Source: an uncultured Flavobacteriaceae bacterium
GTDB taxonomy: Bacteria; Bacteroidota; Bacteroidia; Flavobacteriales; Flavobacteriaceae
DNA length: 64,000 bases
Assembly (NCBI GenBank): GCA_947500435.1
Contig: CANMRV010000002.1
Span: 248,001-312,000 of the forward strand
Direction of reading: 5' to 3'
Positions within the stretch are counted from its first letter, which is position 1; each line of letters starts with the position of its first letter. The notes under the pieces were generated by a model. The model was not told the DNA's origin. It ran no database searches and worked only from the letters and a program-made list of their open reading frames with translations. Shown in pieces: positions 34,749 to 42,413 of the stretch. Position numbers and translations under genes: made by a program.

Positions 34749-36968
34749 AACCGGCAACAACAAAAGGTCAAGCACCAAGGCCGCTAACAACGTAACACTT
34801 ACTAACAAACCTATGGTCATGCTAGGCGCATGAATAGAGAAGAGTAACACCATAAATCCGAAAAACAAGGAGAGTGTGGTTATCACTAAGGCTCTTCCAG
34901 TTTCTGCAAATGTTATTTCTAATGCTTTTTCCTTGTCGTGACCGTTGTCACGACTTACTTTATACCTTCCCAGGAAATGAATGGTGTCATCCACGGCAAT
35001 TCCGAAGACAATAGCAAACACTACTGAAATAGTTGCTTCTAGGGGAATACCTAAGAAACCTAAAAGTCCGGCAGCAAAGAGCAGGGGCAATATGTTTGGT
35101 AATAATGAGATTAGTAAAAGTTTCAAATTTCGAAAAAGCAACGCCATAATTAGGGCAACCAATAAAGCGCCCATTAACAATCCGTTTACCAAGCTTTCCC
35201 GCACATAGAATGAATTTTTATCCAATAGAATTCCTGTCCCGGTTAATTTAAACTTCACCTTGGCGGAGTCCGTTTTAGTGCTTAAGAAACTATTTAGATC
35301 AGTATATACCCTTGTTATACTGTCCAAGCCGACGTCAAGTACTTTTGAAGTAATACGTGATTTTGTTTCCTCTACATTTACAAATTTTCCGAATTGTCTT
35401 CGGGCTAATTTCTTAGCCTCTTTACTATAGTTTTCAAATTCAGCTTCTGTTTCTGGAAGGACAAAATAGCCGGACTTGTTTAAATTATTGGCTTTATGAA
35501 ATCCTTTGTAAAATGCATTGACCGATTGTACATTCCGAATCTCTGGAAACGACTTCATTTTTTGCACCACCTTTTCTATTTCCTGGGCAACTTCAAAATC
35601 CGTTATTTTATTGGTGCCTTCAGTGATGACGGCAACTTCTAAAGGTCTAAAACCAGCATAATTCTGTTGAAAAAACTCAAAGTCATTGGCAATAGCACTA
35701 TTGACAGGGAAGCTATTTTTAATCTGATAATTGGTGTTGATTTTGTTCATTCCCAACACGCAGAAAACCCCAAAAATCAAGCTTCCCAATAAAATAGGCC
35801 TCGGGAATTTCTTGGTAAACGAATTAATCGAAAGCAGTCTGTTAGTCCAGCGGTTTGAATTTACATTTTTGGGCAGTAGGTACTTTTTATCAATTATCAG
35901 GAGCAAAGCACAAGTAAAGAAAACTACGGTCACAAAAGCCGTCACTACCCCTATTGCGGAATTTAAACCGAAGCCGCTTACACTGGTCGACTTCGAAGTT
36001 AATAGCGAGGCAAAGCCAATGGCGGTCGTTACCGAAGTTAATAAGGTCGATATTCCTACATGTTTTAAAGTTAGCTGCATGGCCTTTTCTTTTTCAACAC
36101 CATTTCCAATCTTACCTAAGTAGTCGTCCATAATGTGGATTACATCTGAGGTACCTACAATGAGCAGTAAAATAGGGTAGAAGGCTGCCAATACAGTTAG
36201 TTCAATGCCTAATAGGGATAAAATACCCATGAATATCAATAGCGCAAGAAAGATAGAAGCCAGCGATAATGCAATGACGACTATTCTGCGATACACCAAA
36301 AACAAAATGAGAAAAATCAACAAAGAGGAGGCAATGGTGGTAACGATAAGCTCACGCTTTTGCATGTCAATTAATGCTTCGTAGAAGAATGCACGACCGA
36401 GAAGGTGATACTTTTTGAATCCCGCCTTTTCTAGACGATTTCTAACCGCCGATAATAGTTCGGTGCTTTGTTTGTAATCGATACCATCTTCGGTCTCAAG
36501 GGCAAGGACCAATGAGGTCGCATTTTCATCAATAAGGGAGTTTATGAATAAATCATCTTCTTGTATTTTCTTCCAGTTTTTGGCAAACTTGGTGCTGTCT
36601 TTCCTATTGATTATGGGAATTCTTGTATAACCCACTGCGGACTTTAATGGATAAAATAGTGTAGTTATCGATTGATTTTCAGTCACATAGGGAAAGTCTT
36701 TAGAATCAATAGAGATTTGATGAAATTCGTTTAGAAAGTCCGTGTTAAAGACTGAACCCTCACGTTCAACGGCGACCAAAAGAAAGTTATCATCGGTGCC
36801 AAAGTCCTTGATGAACTCTTGGTAAAATTCTAAATCTTCATCTCCCTCAGGAAAAAATTGACTAAAGTCAAAAGAAAATTTTAGGTTGAATAAAAGAAAG
36901 CCAGAAGCAATACCCAAGATGATAAAGAAACCGATTATGGTTTTCTTGAGGGCAAAGAGTTTTAGCAT
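34728..36968 (-). CDS. RND/MMPL-family exporter
   Basis: 746 residues with the duplicated RND layout. A TM1 anchor (~10-27), a large periplasmic loop, and a block of ~5 helices (LIVTTIASSLLIFLILFLVY to FVTVVFFTCALLLIID) are followed by a second half repeating it (ISVVFAIVFGIAVDDTIHFL). The IVGTSDVIHIMDDY and IAVDDTIHFLGRY motifs are the matching helix-4-region elements of the HAE-3/MMPL group, which moves lipids, hopanoids or hydrophobic compounds. No membrane-fusion or TolC partner is nearby, as is usual for this group. A solitary transcript is likely, ending in the hairpin at 34709-34748. Confidence 0.88.
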   Translation of the reverse strand: MLKLFALKKTIIGFFIILGIASGFLLFNLKFSFDFSQFFPEGDEDLEFYQEFIKDFGTDDNFLLVAVEREGSVFNTDFLNEFHQISIDSKDFPYVTENQSITTLFYPLKSAVGYTRIPIINRKDSTKFAKNWKKIQEDDLFINSLIDENATSLVLALETEDGIDYKQSTELLSAVRNRLEKAGFKKYHLLGRAFFYEALIDMQKRELIVTTIASSLLIFLILFLVYRRIVVIALSLASIFLALLIFMGILSLLGIELTVLAAFYPILLLIVGTSDVIHIMDDYLGKIGNGVEKEKAMQLTLKHVGISTLLTSVTTAIGFASLLTSKSTSVSGFGLNSAIGVVTAFVTVVFFTCALLLIIDKKYLLPKNVNSNRWTNRLLSINSFTKKFPRPILLGSLIFGVFCVLGMNKINTNYQIKNSFPVNSAIANDFEFFQQNYAGFRPLEVAVITEGTNKITDFEVAQEIEKVVQKMKSFPEIRNVQSVNAFYKGFHKANNLNKSGYFVLPETEAEFENYSKEAKKLARRQFGKFVNVEETKSRITSKVLDVGLDSITRVYTDLNSFLSTKTDSAKVKFKLTGTGILLDKNSFYVRESLVNGLLMGALLVALIMALLFRNLKLLLISLLPNILPLLFAAGLLGFLGIPLEATISVVFAIVFGIAVDDTIHFLGRYKVSRDNGHDKEKALEITFAETGRALVITTLSLFFGFMVLLFSIHAPSMTIGLLVSVTLLAALVLDLLLLPVLIRKLL

Positions 36969-37045
36969 TTGATAGCGTTGGTAAATGTCTTGGTGTACAA
37001 ATTTACCAATTGGGAGTGAGTTACGTATGGATTAGGTCTTAAAAC

Positions 37046-37738
37046 TTAAAGTTCTACAATTCCATTTGGGCACTTAATCACGGTCTTAATCGCAATTTCT
37101 TTAGAGTGTTTTATATCAAATGCGAATCCTAGTGATTTGAAAACAGAAATGAAAGTGTCTGGTTTCGGATGTGTGGCGTATAGTTCTAACAACTCACAAT
37201 CCATATTTGGCATTAGTTCTGAAGGATGTTTTTCAGTTTTGCTCCAGTCCAACAAAAAAGGAACGACTTCCACTTCCGGTGATTCCAGAGGCATACTTAA
37301 TTCCCATTGCAACAAAGTGCCATCCGCGGCGTTTCTTGAACCATTTCTGATTTCCCCCATTTCTGTATTGTACTTTTTTAAAATAGCGGCGTCTGTTTCA
37401 AGGGAATCTGATTTTAGTGCCCATCGGGTGATTTGGTTTTTAGTAAGGAAGTCGATGCCCATCCACCTAGGTGCAGCGATGTCTGTATTTGAGTCATCTG
37501 CTGCTAATAATTCTAGGTACATTTTATCTTTCAAATTAATAAGTGCGTTTTTCGTTCCGAAAGTTTTGTGGTAGCCGCCGAAGATGGGGCGAACACCGAA
37601 TTTTTGTTCAAATTCGTTGATGGCTTCTTTTAAGTCAGAAACAACATATACGATATGGTCTATTTTCTTGTTAATAGCTCTATTTTTTAGATTTATAAAG
37701 ATATGGAATTCACTTTCTTTAGTAAATTTTACCAACAT
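37046..37738 (-). CDS. VOC-superfamily glyoxalase-like protein
   Basis: 230 residues of the glyoxalase-like domain type found in larger VOC proteins: INKKIDHIVYVVSDLKEAINEFEQKFGVRPIFGGYHKTFGTKNALINLKDKMYLELLAADD, then a second half (RWMGIDFLTKNQITRWAL, GTLLQWELSMP, VVPFLLDWSKTEKHPSE). His in DHIV and Glu in YLELLA are in the metal-ligand positions. The domain begins only at residue ~22, so the first 20 residues may not be translated and a non-ATG start is possible. It is divergent from the receiver gene at 37773 with only 34 bp between the starts. Confidence 0.75.
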   Translation of the reverse strand: MLVKFTKESEFHIFINLKNRAINKKIDHIVYVVSDLKEAINEFEQKFGVRPIFGGYHKTFGTKNALINLKDKMYLELLAADDSNTDIAAPRWMGIDFLTKNQITRWALKSDSLETDAAILKKYNTEMGEIRNGSRNAADGTLLQWELSMPLESPEVEVVPFLLDWSKTEKHPSELMPNMDCELLELYATHPKPDTFISVFKSLGFAFDIKHSKEIAIKTVIKCPNGIVEL

Positions 37739-37772
37739 TCAGTACCTTGCCGACCGGATTTTAATTAAAAAG

Positions 37773-38168
37773 ATGGCCCCAACCGTTTGGATAATAGACG
37801 ACGATTTAGTGTCTCAGTTTGCTACAGAATATTGTATTCGACAGGCAAATGAATCTTCTACCGTCAAGAGTTTCGACAAAGCTTCAGAGAGCCTTCAGGC
37901 CTTTCAGGAATGTATTAGGCAAGGCAAAGGAATACCTCAAGTAATTCTATTGGATTTGGTGATGCCTGAAATGGATGGTTGGGAATTTTTGGCTGAAATT
38001 GAAAAACAAGTAGGTTGGGAAGACAAAGTCAGCGTATACATTATTTCAGCGTTTGCCAAAAGCAAAGACCGAGACCTTGCTAAAACTCATCCCCTTGTTC
38101 GTGGGTATTTTGACAAACCTCTTTCCAAAGTCAGTGCCGATAAAATTTTCAGCTCCGTAAAGGTTTAA
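37773..38168 (+). CDS. Stand-alone receiver-domain response regulator
   Basis: 131 residues, one CheY-like domain and nothing else: acidic pocket VWIIDDDLVSQ, phosphoacceptor VILLDLVMPEMDGWEFL (D61), conserved Ser/Thr (YIISAFAKS) and Lys (GYFDKPLSK). Such single-domain regulators act by protein-protein contact, as switch or phosphorelay carriers. The start was set at ATG 37773 because upstream sequence in frame is unlike the family. The stop overlaps the stop of the convergent DUF4345 gene by 4 bp. No kinase lies next to it; its partner is unknown. Confidence 0.9.
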   Translation: MAPTVWIIDDDLVSQFATEYCIRQANESSTVKSFDKASESLQAFQECIRQGKGIPQVILLDLVMPEMDGWEFLAEIEKQVGWEDKVSVYIISAFAKSKDRDLAKTHPLVRGYFDKPLSKVSADKIFSSVKV

Positions 38169-38575
38169 AGGGATTGGTTTTTTACTTCGGAGGAATACTT
38201 TTTGAGATTATGCAATCCCCAAAATAAGAATAGAGCCTCTAGAACCATACCGATTGTATATTGGAATGAAACGCCGTCAAGAACCGTACTTGCGAGTCTT
38301 CCAAAAGCCAATCCTCCCATAAAGAGAATATTAGATATGGTAGCCCCTTGCCAATACTTAGGATTCCGTATTCCGATAATCCAATATATTGCGAAGGCGA
38401 TATAAAGGCCCATGATTGCGCGAAAAATATTCTTTAATTCTAAATCTTCAACTTCAAATCCAAAGATGTAGGGTAGAAATTTACTGGGGTTTCCCCCGTA
38501 AACAAAACTTGCAATTAGTACTACTACAGCAGATATGCCAAGCTGAAGGTTTTTTAATTGTTGGTTGTTTTTCAT
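38165..38575 (-). CDS. DUF4345-family membrane protein
   Basis: 136 residues with four hydrophobic helices: NLQLGISAVVVLIASFVYG, FRAIMGLYIAFAIYWIIG, ISNILFMGGLAFGRLAS and YTIGMVLEALFLFWGL. The pattern (R-x-x-x-G-L-Y in helix 2, F-x-G-G-L-A-F-G-R-L-x-S in helix 3) matches DUF4345, small inner-membrane proteins of unknown role. Convergent with the receiver gene. Confidence 0.75.
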   Translation of the reverse strand: MKNNQQLKNLQLGISAVVVLIASFVYGGNPSKFLPYIFGFEVEDLELKNIFRAIMGLYIAFAIYWIIGIRNPKYWQGATISNILFMGGLAFGRLASTVLDGVSFQYTIGMVLEALFLFWGLHNLKKYSSEVKNQSL

Positions 38576-38734
38576 GTTCTACTAAAATACTTTTTTAATG
38601 CCTTTTAACCATGATCTATATAATTAATACAGTTTTATTTTTGCTTTCTAATTGGTAATATGGGTTGCTCGAACAATTTGGGATACCGAGGCAGGCGCAA
38701 TGTCTAAATGGAATTAAATCTATTTAAGAATCGG

Positions 38735-38742
38735 TATTTTTG
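38735..38742 (+). promoter_or_regulatory. -7 box before the amine-oxidase gene
   Basis: TATTTTTG matches TAnnTTTG, 19 bp upstream of the chosen ATG (38762). It rules out an in-frame start 18 codons earlier, which would precede the transcript. No good -33 TTG is visible. Confidence 0.35.
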
Positions 38743-38761
38743 CAGCCGTACTCAAAATCAT

Positions 38762-39814
38762 ATGAGCGAAAATTACTCGAAATATATCATCGTTGGAGCT
38801 GGGCTGTCGGGACTCACATCGGCCTATCAATTGGAAAAGGTAGGTGAGACGGATTTTGTTATTCTTGAATCACGAAATCGGATGGGAGGTCGCATTTTAA
38901 CCAATGAGGGCATAGATTTAGGGGCTACTTGGTTTCAAACCCATCATCAGAATGTATTGAATTTATTGGATGAGCTAGAAGTTGCGAAATTTCATCAATA
39001 TGGCAAGGGTAGAAGTGTTCTGGTATATAGCACGATGGCTCCCGAACATTACTTTGAGAGTGACCCGAATACACCAACTGCTTTCCGTATCTCTGGTAGT
39101 TCTTCTAAAATGATTCAGAAGTTGGCCGAACCTATGCATGATAGAGTGCATTTGAAAACCATCGTTTCAGAAATTTCAGAAAAGGGAAACAGGTTGTCAG
39201 TAACAACAGATAAGGGAATCTATACTGCTGAAAAAGTTATCGTAACGATTCCGCCGAAAATTGCAACACGAATAGCATTTACTCCCGAATTATCGGAAGT
39301 AGTAATGCGAGCTATGGACAGTACACATACTTGGATGAGCAATGCTATAAAAATAGGTATGACCTTCAAAAGTCCTTTTTGGCGTGATAAGAATCTATCA
39401 GGTACCGTAATAGGGCAAGTTGGGGCAGTTACCGAACTTTATGACCATAGCAATGCTGAGGAAAATACCCATGCATTGATGGGCTTCATAAATGAAGGAC
39501 TTCGTGATTACTCGGTCGAGCAGCGGAAGCAGCGTATTTTAGATTATCTAATAAAGTATCTGGGCAAGGAAATCGAAGGGTACTTAACTTACGAAGAGAA
39601 GGACTGGTCGCAAGACAGGAATACCTCTTGTGAGACTATCAAATCGGTATATATGAGTCCGTCTTATGGAAATCCTGTTTTTGATCAAACCTGTATGAAC
39701 AATAGATTAGTATTTTCTGGTGCGGAAACTTCACCGCTTTATGGTGGCTATATGGATGGTGCGATTTATAGCGGAATTTTGGCTGCCCAGAAAGTTTGTG
39801 ACAAAGTCATATAA
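38762..39814 (+). CDS. Flavin amine-oxidase-like protein
   Basis: 350 residues from the ATG at 38762. FAD-binding KYIIVGAGLSGLTSAYQLEKVG (GxGxxG ~11-16), GGRILTNEGIDLGATWFQTHHQN (the GATW element of monoamine-oxidase-type flavoproteins) and LVFSGAETSPLYGGYMDGAIYSGILAA as the C-terminal FAD-contact. The substrate is unknown (amines, carotenoids or protein Lys are all options). It is shorter than animal MAOs (~520) but in the range of bacterial relatives. No operon; a decayed AraC-like gene lies 27 bp downstream. Confidence 0.85.
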   Translation: MSENYSKYIIVGAGLSGLTSAYQLEKVGETDFVILESRNRMGGRILTNEGIDLGATWFQTHHQNVLNLLDELEVAKFHQYGKGRSVLVYSTMAPEHYFESDPNTPTAFRISGSSSKMIQKLAEPMHDRVHLKTIVSEISEKGNRLSVTTDKGIYTAEKVIVTIPPKIATRIAFTPELSEVVMRAMDSTHTWMSNAIKIGMTFKSPFWRDKNLSGTVIGQVGAVTELYDHSNAEENTHALMGFINEGLRDYSVEQRKQRILDYLIKYLGKEIEGYLTYEEKDWSQDRNTSCETIKSVYMSPSYGNPVFDQTCMNNRLVFSGAETSPLYGGYMDGAIYSGILAAQKVCDKVI

Positions 39815-39840
39815 CTACGACTAAGCTTCAAGAATTTGTT

Positions 39841-40017
39841 ATGAAACATCCGAAGCAAATACTAGAACAATATCATTTATATAAATCGCACCCCGAAAAG
39901 CTTCAGTTCGAGGTGTATGATTTAAATACTTATCGAAAAAAACGGTTTTAAGGCTGCGGCTCCGCCTTCAAATAATTATTATCAAATTATTTAGTTTTTT
40001 GGAGGCAGGAGGGAAGT
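39841..40017 (+). pseudogene. Remnant of an AraC-family regulator
   Basis: An ATG at 39841 opens 36 codons reading MKHPKQILEQYHLYKSHPEK then LQFEVYDLNTY, the usual N-terminus of Bacteroidota AraC proteins, stopping at 39949-39951. In the +1 frame the sequence continues SNNYYQII*FFGG (39968-40006), matching the family's core YYQIIWFF with the Trp TGG now TAG (39992-39994). The rest, including the DNA-binding helices, is gone. So a frameshift, a nonsense change and a 3' deletion have occurred. Identification rests on memory of family motifs. Confidence 0.6.
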
Positions 40018-40086
40018 TCTCCAAGTATATGTCGAACCTCCGCAACTACCTATTATTATTCAAATCTGTTTGAAAGATTGTATTTT

Positions 40087-41100
40087 TTAAAATTGGATCG
40101 CTGTTTTACCAATGGTCTTTCCCGACTCTTGCATTGCGTGGGCTTTTTTTAGATTATCAACCGTAAATCCTTCTAGTGTAGTGGTTAAGGTGGTTTTTAA
40201 GCTCCCTTCATCCAACATGTCCGCTACTTGGTTAAGAATCTGATGTTGTTTCTCTATGTCCTCTGTAGTGAACATTGATCTCGTGTACATAAATTCATAA
40301 GAAAATGTGACGCTCTTATTTTTTAGGACATTTAAATCCAGGGGAGAACTACTTCCTGTTATGGAAACGATATGACCTTGCGGTTTGATAATCTCAGCTG
40401 CCATTTCCCAATAACCTTCCAAATCCACAAAATCTAAAATATAGTTTACTTCAGAGTGGCCTATGCTTGCTAGTTCTGCTTTTAGGTCATGGTGATTGAC
40501 CACAAAATCTGCGCCTAAGGATTTACACCAATTTGCGGATTCCGGTCGTGACGCGGTTGCGATTACGGTTAGTCCTGCTACTTTTTTGGCCAATTGAATA
40601 GCTATTGACCCAACACCACCTGCGCCCGCCAAAATCAGAACTGTTTTTCCCTTATCTTTTTCAGGATTGATTTTAATACGGTCAAAAAGTGTTTCCCATG
40701 CGGTTAGCGTAGTGAGGGGCATGGCAGCCGCTTGCGAATGGGTAAGGCTTACTGGTTTCTTACCAACAATGCGCTCGTCGATAAGTTGATGTTCTGAATT
40801 ACTACCACTGCGTGTGATGTCACCGGCATAGTACACCTGGTCACCAATTTTAAACTTAGATGTTTGGTTGCCCACGGCTTCTACTGTTCCGGAGGCATCC
40901 CATCCAATGATTTTGGGAGTATCTAAAACAGTATCTTTTGCCGCATTTTGTCTAATCTTAAAATCAACGGGATTAACTGAAATTGCTTCAATTTTGACCA
41001 AAAGGTCGTGTCCTGTGGGAACCGGTTTCTCAGTTTCAAATTCAATAAAACTATTTTCTTCAGATATGGGGAGTGACTGCTTAAACCCTATTGCTTTCAT
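40087..41100 (-). CDS. Zinc-independent MDR-type alcohol dehydrogenase / quinone reductase
   Basis: 337 residues of the medium-chain dehydrogenase superfamily: substrate lobe ISVNPVDFKIRQN, PKIIGWDASGTVEAVG, then NAD(P)-binding LILAGAGGVGSIAIQLAKK (GxGGVG). The usual catalytic-Zn ligands (Cys/His of ADH) are replaced, which fits the quinone-oxidoreductase branch (ZADH/QOR). It is divergent from an HxlR regulator at 41210 with an inverted repeat on its promoter; this arrangement is typical of redox- or aldehyde-responsive quinone reductases. The exact substrate is not readable. Confidence 0.88.
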   Translation of the reverse strand: MKAIGFKQSLPISEENSFIEFETEKPVPTGHDLLVKIEAISVNPVDFKIRQNAAKDTVLDTPKIIGWDASGTVEAVGNQTSKFKIGDQVYYAGDITRSGSNSEHQLIDERIVGKKPVSLTHSQAAAMPLTTLTAWETLFDRIKINPEKDKGKTVLILAGAGGVGSIAIQLAKKVAGLTVIATASRPESANWCKSLGADFVVNHHDLKAELASIGHSEVNYILDFVDLEGYWEMAAEIIKPQGHIVSITGSSSPLDLNVLKNKSVTFSYEFMYTRSMFTTEDIEKQHQILNQVADMLDEGSLKTTLTTTLEGFTVDNLKKAHAMQESGKTIGKTAIQF

Positions 41101-41113
41101 ATGCTTATATTTA

Positions 41114-41132
41114 TACTATAATTTTTATAGTA
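41114..41132. promoter_or_regulatory. HxlR operator candidate: perfect inverted repeat
   Basis: TACTATAA (41114-41121) and TTATAGTA (41125-41132) are exact reverse complements with a 3-bp spacer. It lies just downstream of the -7 box of the oxidoreductase promoter (41134-41141), across the predicted start of transcription. A second site sharing the TACTAT/ATAGTA half-site is ATAGTACTAT (41180-41189), near the regulator gene. Binding of the HxlR dimer would repress both genes. Confidence 0.55.
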
Positions 41133-41133
41133 G

Positions 41134-41164
41134 CAAAAATAAGTATAGTTTTGCCCCTAGACAA
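41134..41164 (-). promoter_or_regulatory. Oxidoreductase promoter, Bacteroidota-type
   Basis: On the minus strand TTG (41162-41164) is followed by 20 bp and TATTTTTG (41134-41141), matching the consensus TTG-N17-23-TAnnTTTG. It is 33 bp from the ATG at 41100, with the inverted repeat just downstream. Confidence 0.6.
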
Positions 41165-41209
41165 TAACGGTCAAAAAGGATAGTACTATTTTTAACAAAA
41201 GTTTATAGC

Positions 41210-41554
41210 ATGCATACCATAAAGGGAAAAGAATATCCTTGTTCCACAAGCGTCACAATGGGTATTATAGGTGGTAAATGGAAAACGGTTATTCTTTTTC
41301 ATTTAATAGATGGCCCCTTACGATACAATGAATTGCGAAAGACCATCAAAGTCGTTACTGAACGGACATTAAGTTTACAACTAAAAAGTTTGGAAGAAGA
41401 TGGCGTAATCGAGCGGAAAGTTTACAGCGAGAAACCCCCGTTAAAAGTCGAGTATTCTTTAACCGATTTTGGAAAAACATTGATTCCGCTTTTGCGTTCA
41501 ATTGTGGAGTGGGGGGAATCAGTTGTTGAGCTTTACTCGGAGGTTGAGTCTTGA
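41210..41554 (+). CDS. HxlR-family winged-helix regulator
   Basis: 114 residues with the HxlR fold: CSTSVTMGIIGGKWKTVILFHLIDGPLRYNELRKTIKVVTERTLSLQLKSLEEDGVIERKVY and EYSLTDFGKTLIPLLRSIVEWGE. The family's sensing Cys is present at position 11 (YPCSTS), which in redox-sensing members (YodB/HypR-like) responds to quinones or aldehydes. Divergent from the quinone-reductase-like gene, it most likely represses it and is induced by its substrate. Regulation of the oxidoreductase by this protein is inference from layout and the inverted repeat. Confidence 0.9.
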   Translation: MHTIKGKEYPCSTSVTMGIIGGKWKTVILFHLIDGPLRYNELRKTIKVVTERTLSLQLKSLEEDGVIERKVYSEKPPLKVEYSLTDFGKTLIPLLRSIVEWGESVVELYSEVES

Positions 41555-41631
41555 ATTTTATTAACGGTTGTATGTAGTAACAACTTACTATATTTCTTTT
41601 TTTATTAATATTTCTTCTTTAAATCTAGAGC

Positions 41632-41658
41632 AAAAACAAAGCCACCCAAAGGCGGCTT
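41632..41658 (-). terminator. Terminator after the superoxide dismutase gene
   Basis: AAGCCACC (41639-41646) and GGCGGCTT (41651-41658) form an 8-bp stem (one G.T) with a 4-nt loop; on the minus strand it is followed by TTGTTTTTG (41632-41640). It lies 25 bp past the stop of the superoxide-dismutase-like gene. Confidence 0.7.
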
Positions 41659-41682
41659 CATTCTATTCTAATTTTTTTGAGA

Positions 41683-42285
41683 CTACTGAATAATCCCAGT
41701 ACAACTCACGCGGGCTCCTGCGGCACCACTAGGCTGAGAAGTGAAATCGTCTACACCTTGGTGAACGATAACTGCTTTACCTACAATGTTTTTGGTGTCG
41801 TCATCACAACCGATACACCATTCGTCAGTAGTAAATTCCTTAGTAGCCAAACCTGCCTCATCAGCTGTAAAGTTTCCGATATCACCTTTATGATATCCTT
41901 CTGCGGCACCCCATTTTCCATGTGGCGTGCTTGTTGGGTTCCAGTGTCCACCTGTTGATTTTCCGTCTGCAGAAGAACAATCCGCTTTATCATGAATATG
42001 TATAGCGTGCTCCCCCGCGGAAAGACCTGATAACATTGCTGTCATGCTTACTTTTCCATCTGCCTCCGTAAAAATAACCGTGCCTTTTACGTTGCTATCA
42101 CTTTTAGGTTCCATCATAAATTTGATGGTATTTACTTCTTGAGCAATTTCTTTTGCAGCCTCTTCCATATCACTAGCTGCTTCCTCCATGGCATCTGTAG
42201 CTTTGTCAGCTTCTTTTTTAACATCCTTACAGTTATATGAACCTATTATTAAAAGCCCTATTGCTACTAATCTTATTTTTTTCAT
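41683..42285 (-). CDS. Cu/Zn superoxide-dismutase-family lipoprotein
   Basis: 200 residues. Signal with a lipobox-like ...GSYNC, a ~35-residue helical, charged stretch rich in Glu/Ala (KEADKATDAMEEAASDMEEA), then the Cu/Zn SOD core: HAIHIHDKADC (Cu ligand His pair), GGHWNP, PHGKWGAAEGYHKGDIGNF (bridging His region), VIVHQGVDDF (Cu His and neighbouring Asp) and GARVSCTGII (Cys of the disulphide). All four metal elements are present, so it is probably active. It would remove superoxide in the periplasm or at the outer-membrane surface. The coiled N-terminal extension is unusual. Confidence 0.88.
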   Translation of the reverse strand: MKKIRLVAIGLLIIGSYNCKDVKKEADKATDAMEEAASDMEEAAKEIAQEVNTIKFMMEPKSDSNVKGTVIFTEADGKVSMTAMLSGLSAGEHAIHIHDKADCSSADGKSTGGHWNPTSTPHGKWGAAEGYHKGDIGNFTADEAGLATKEFTTDEWCIGCDDDTKNIVGKAVIVHQGVDDFTSQPSGAAGARVSCTGIIQ

Positions 42286-42413
42286 CTTTTTCTAAATTGA
42301 TTATTTGCTAATTTACTGAATATATGATCTAGTGTCAAGATTTTAGCTACCCTGAAATATTGACTAAAAAAAGGAACATCTTTTTGACGCCCCTTTTTGT
42401 TAACTAGATTCGG

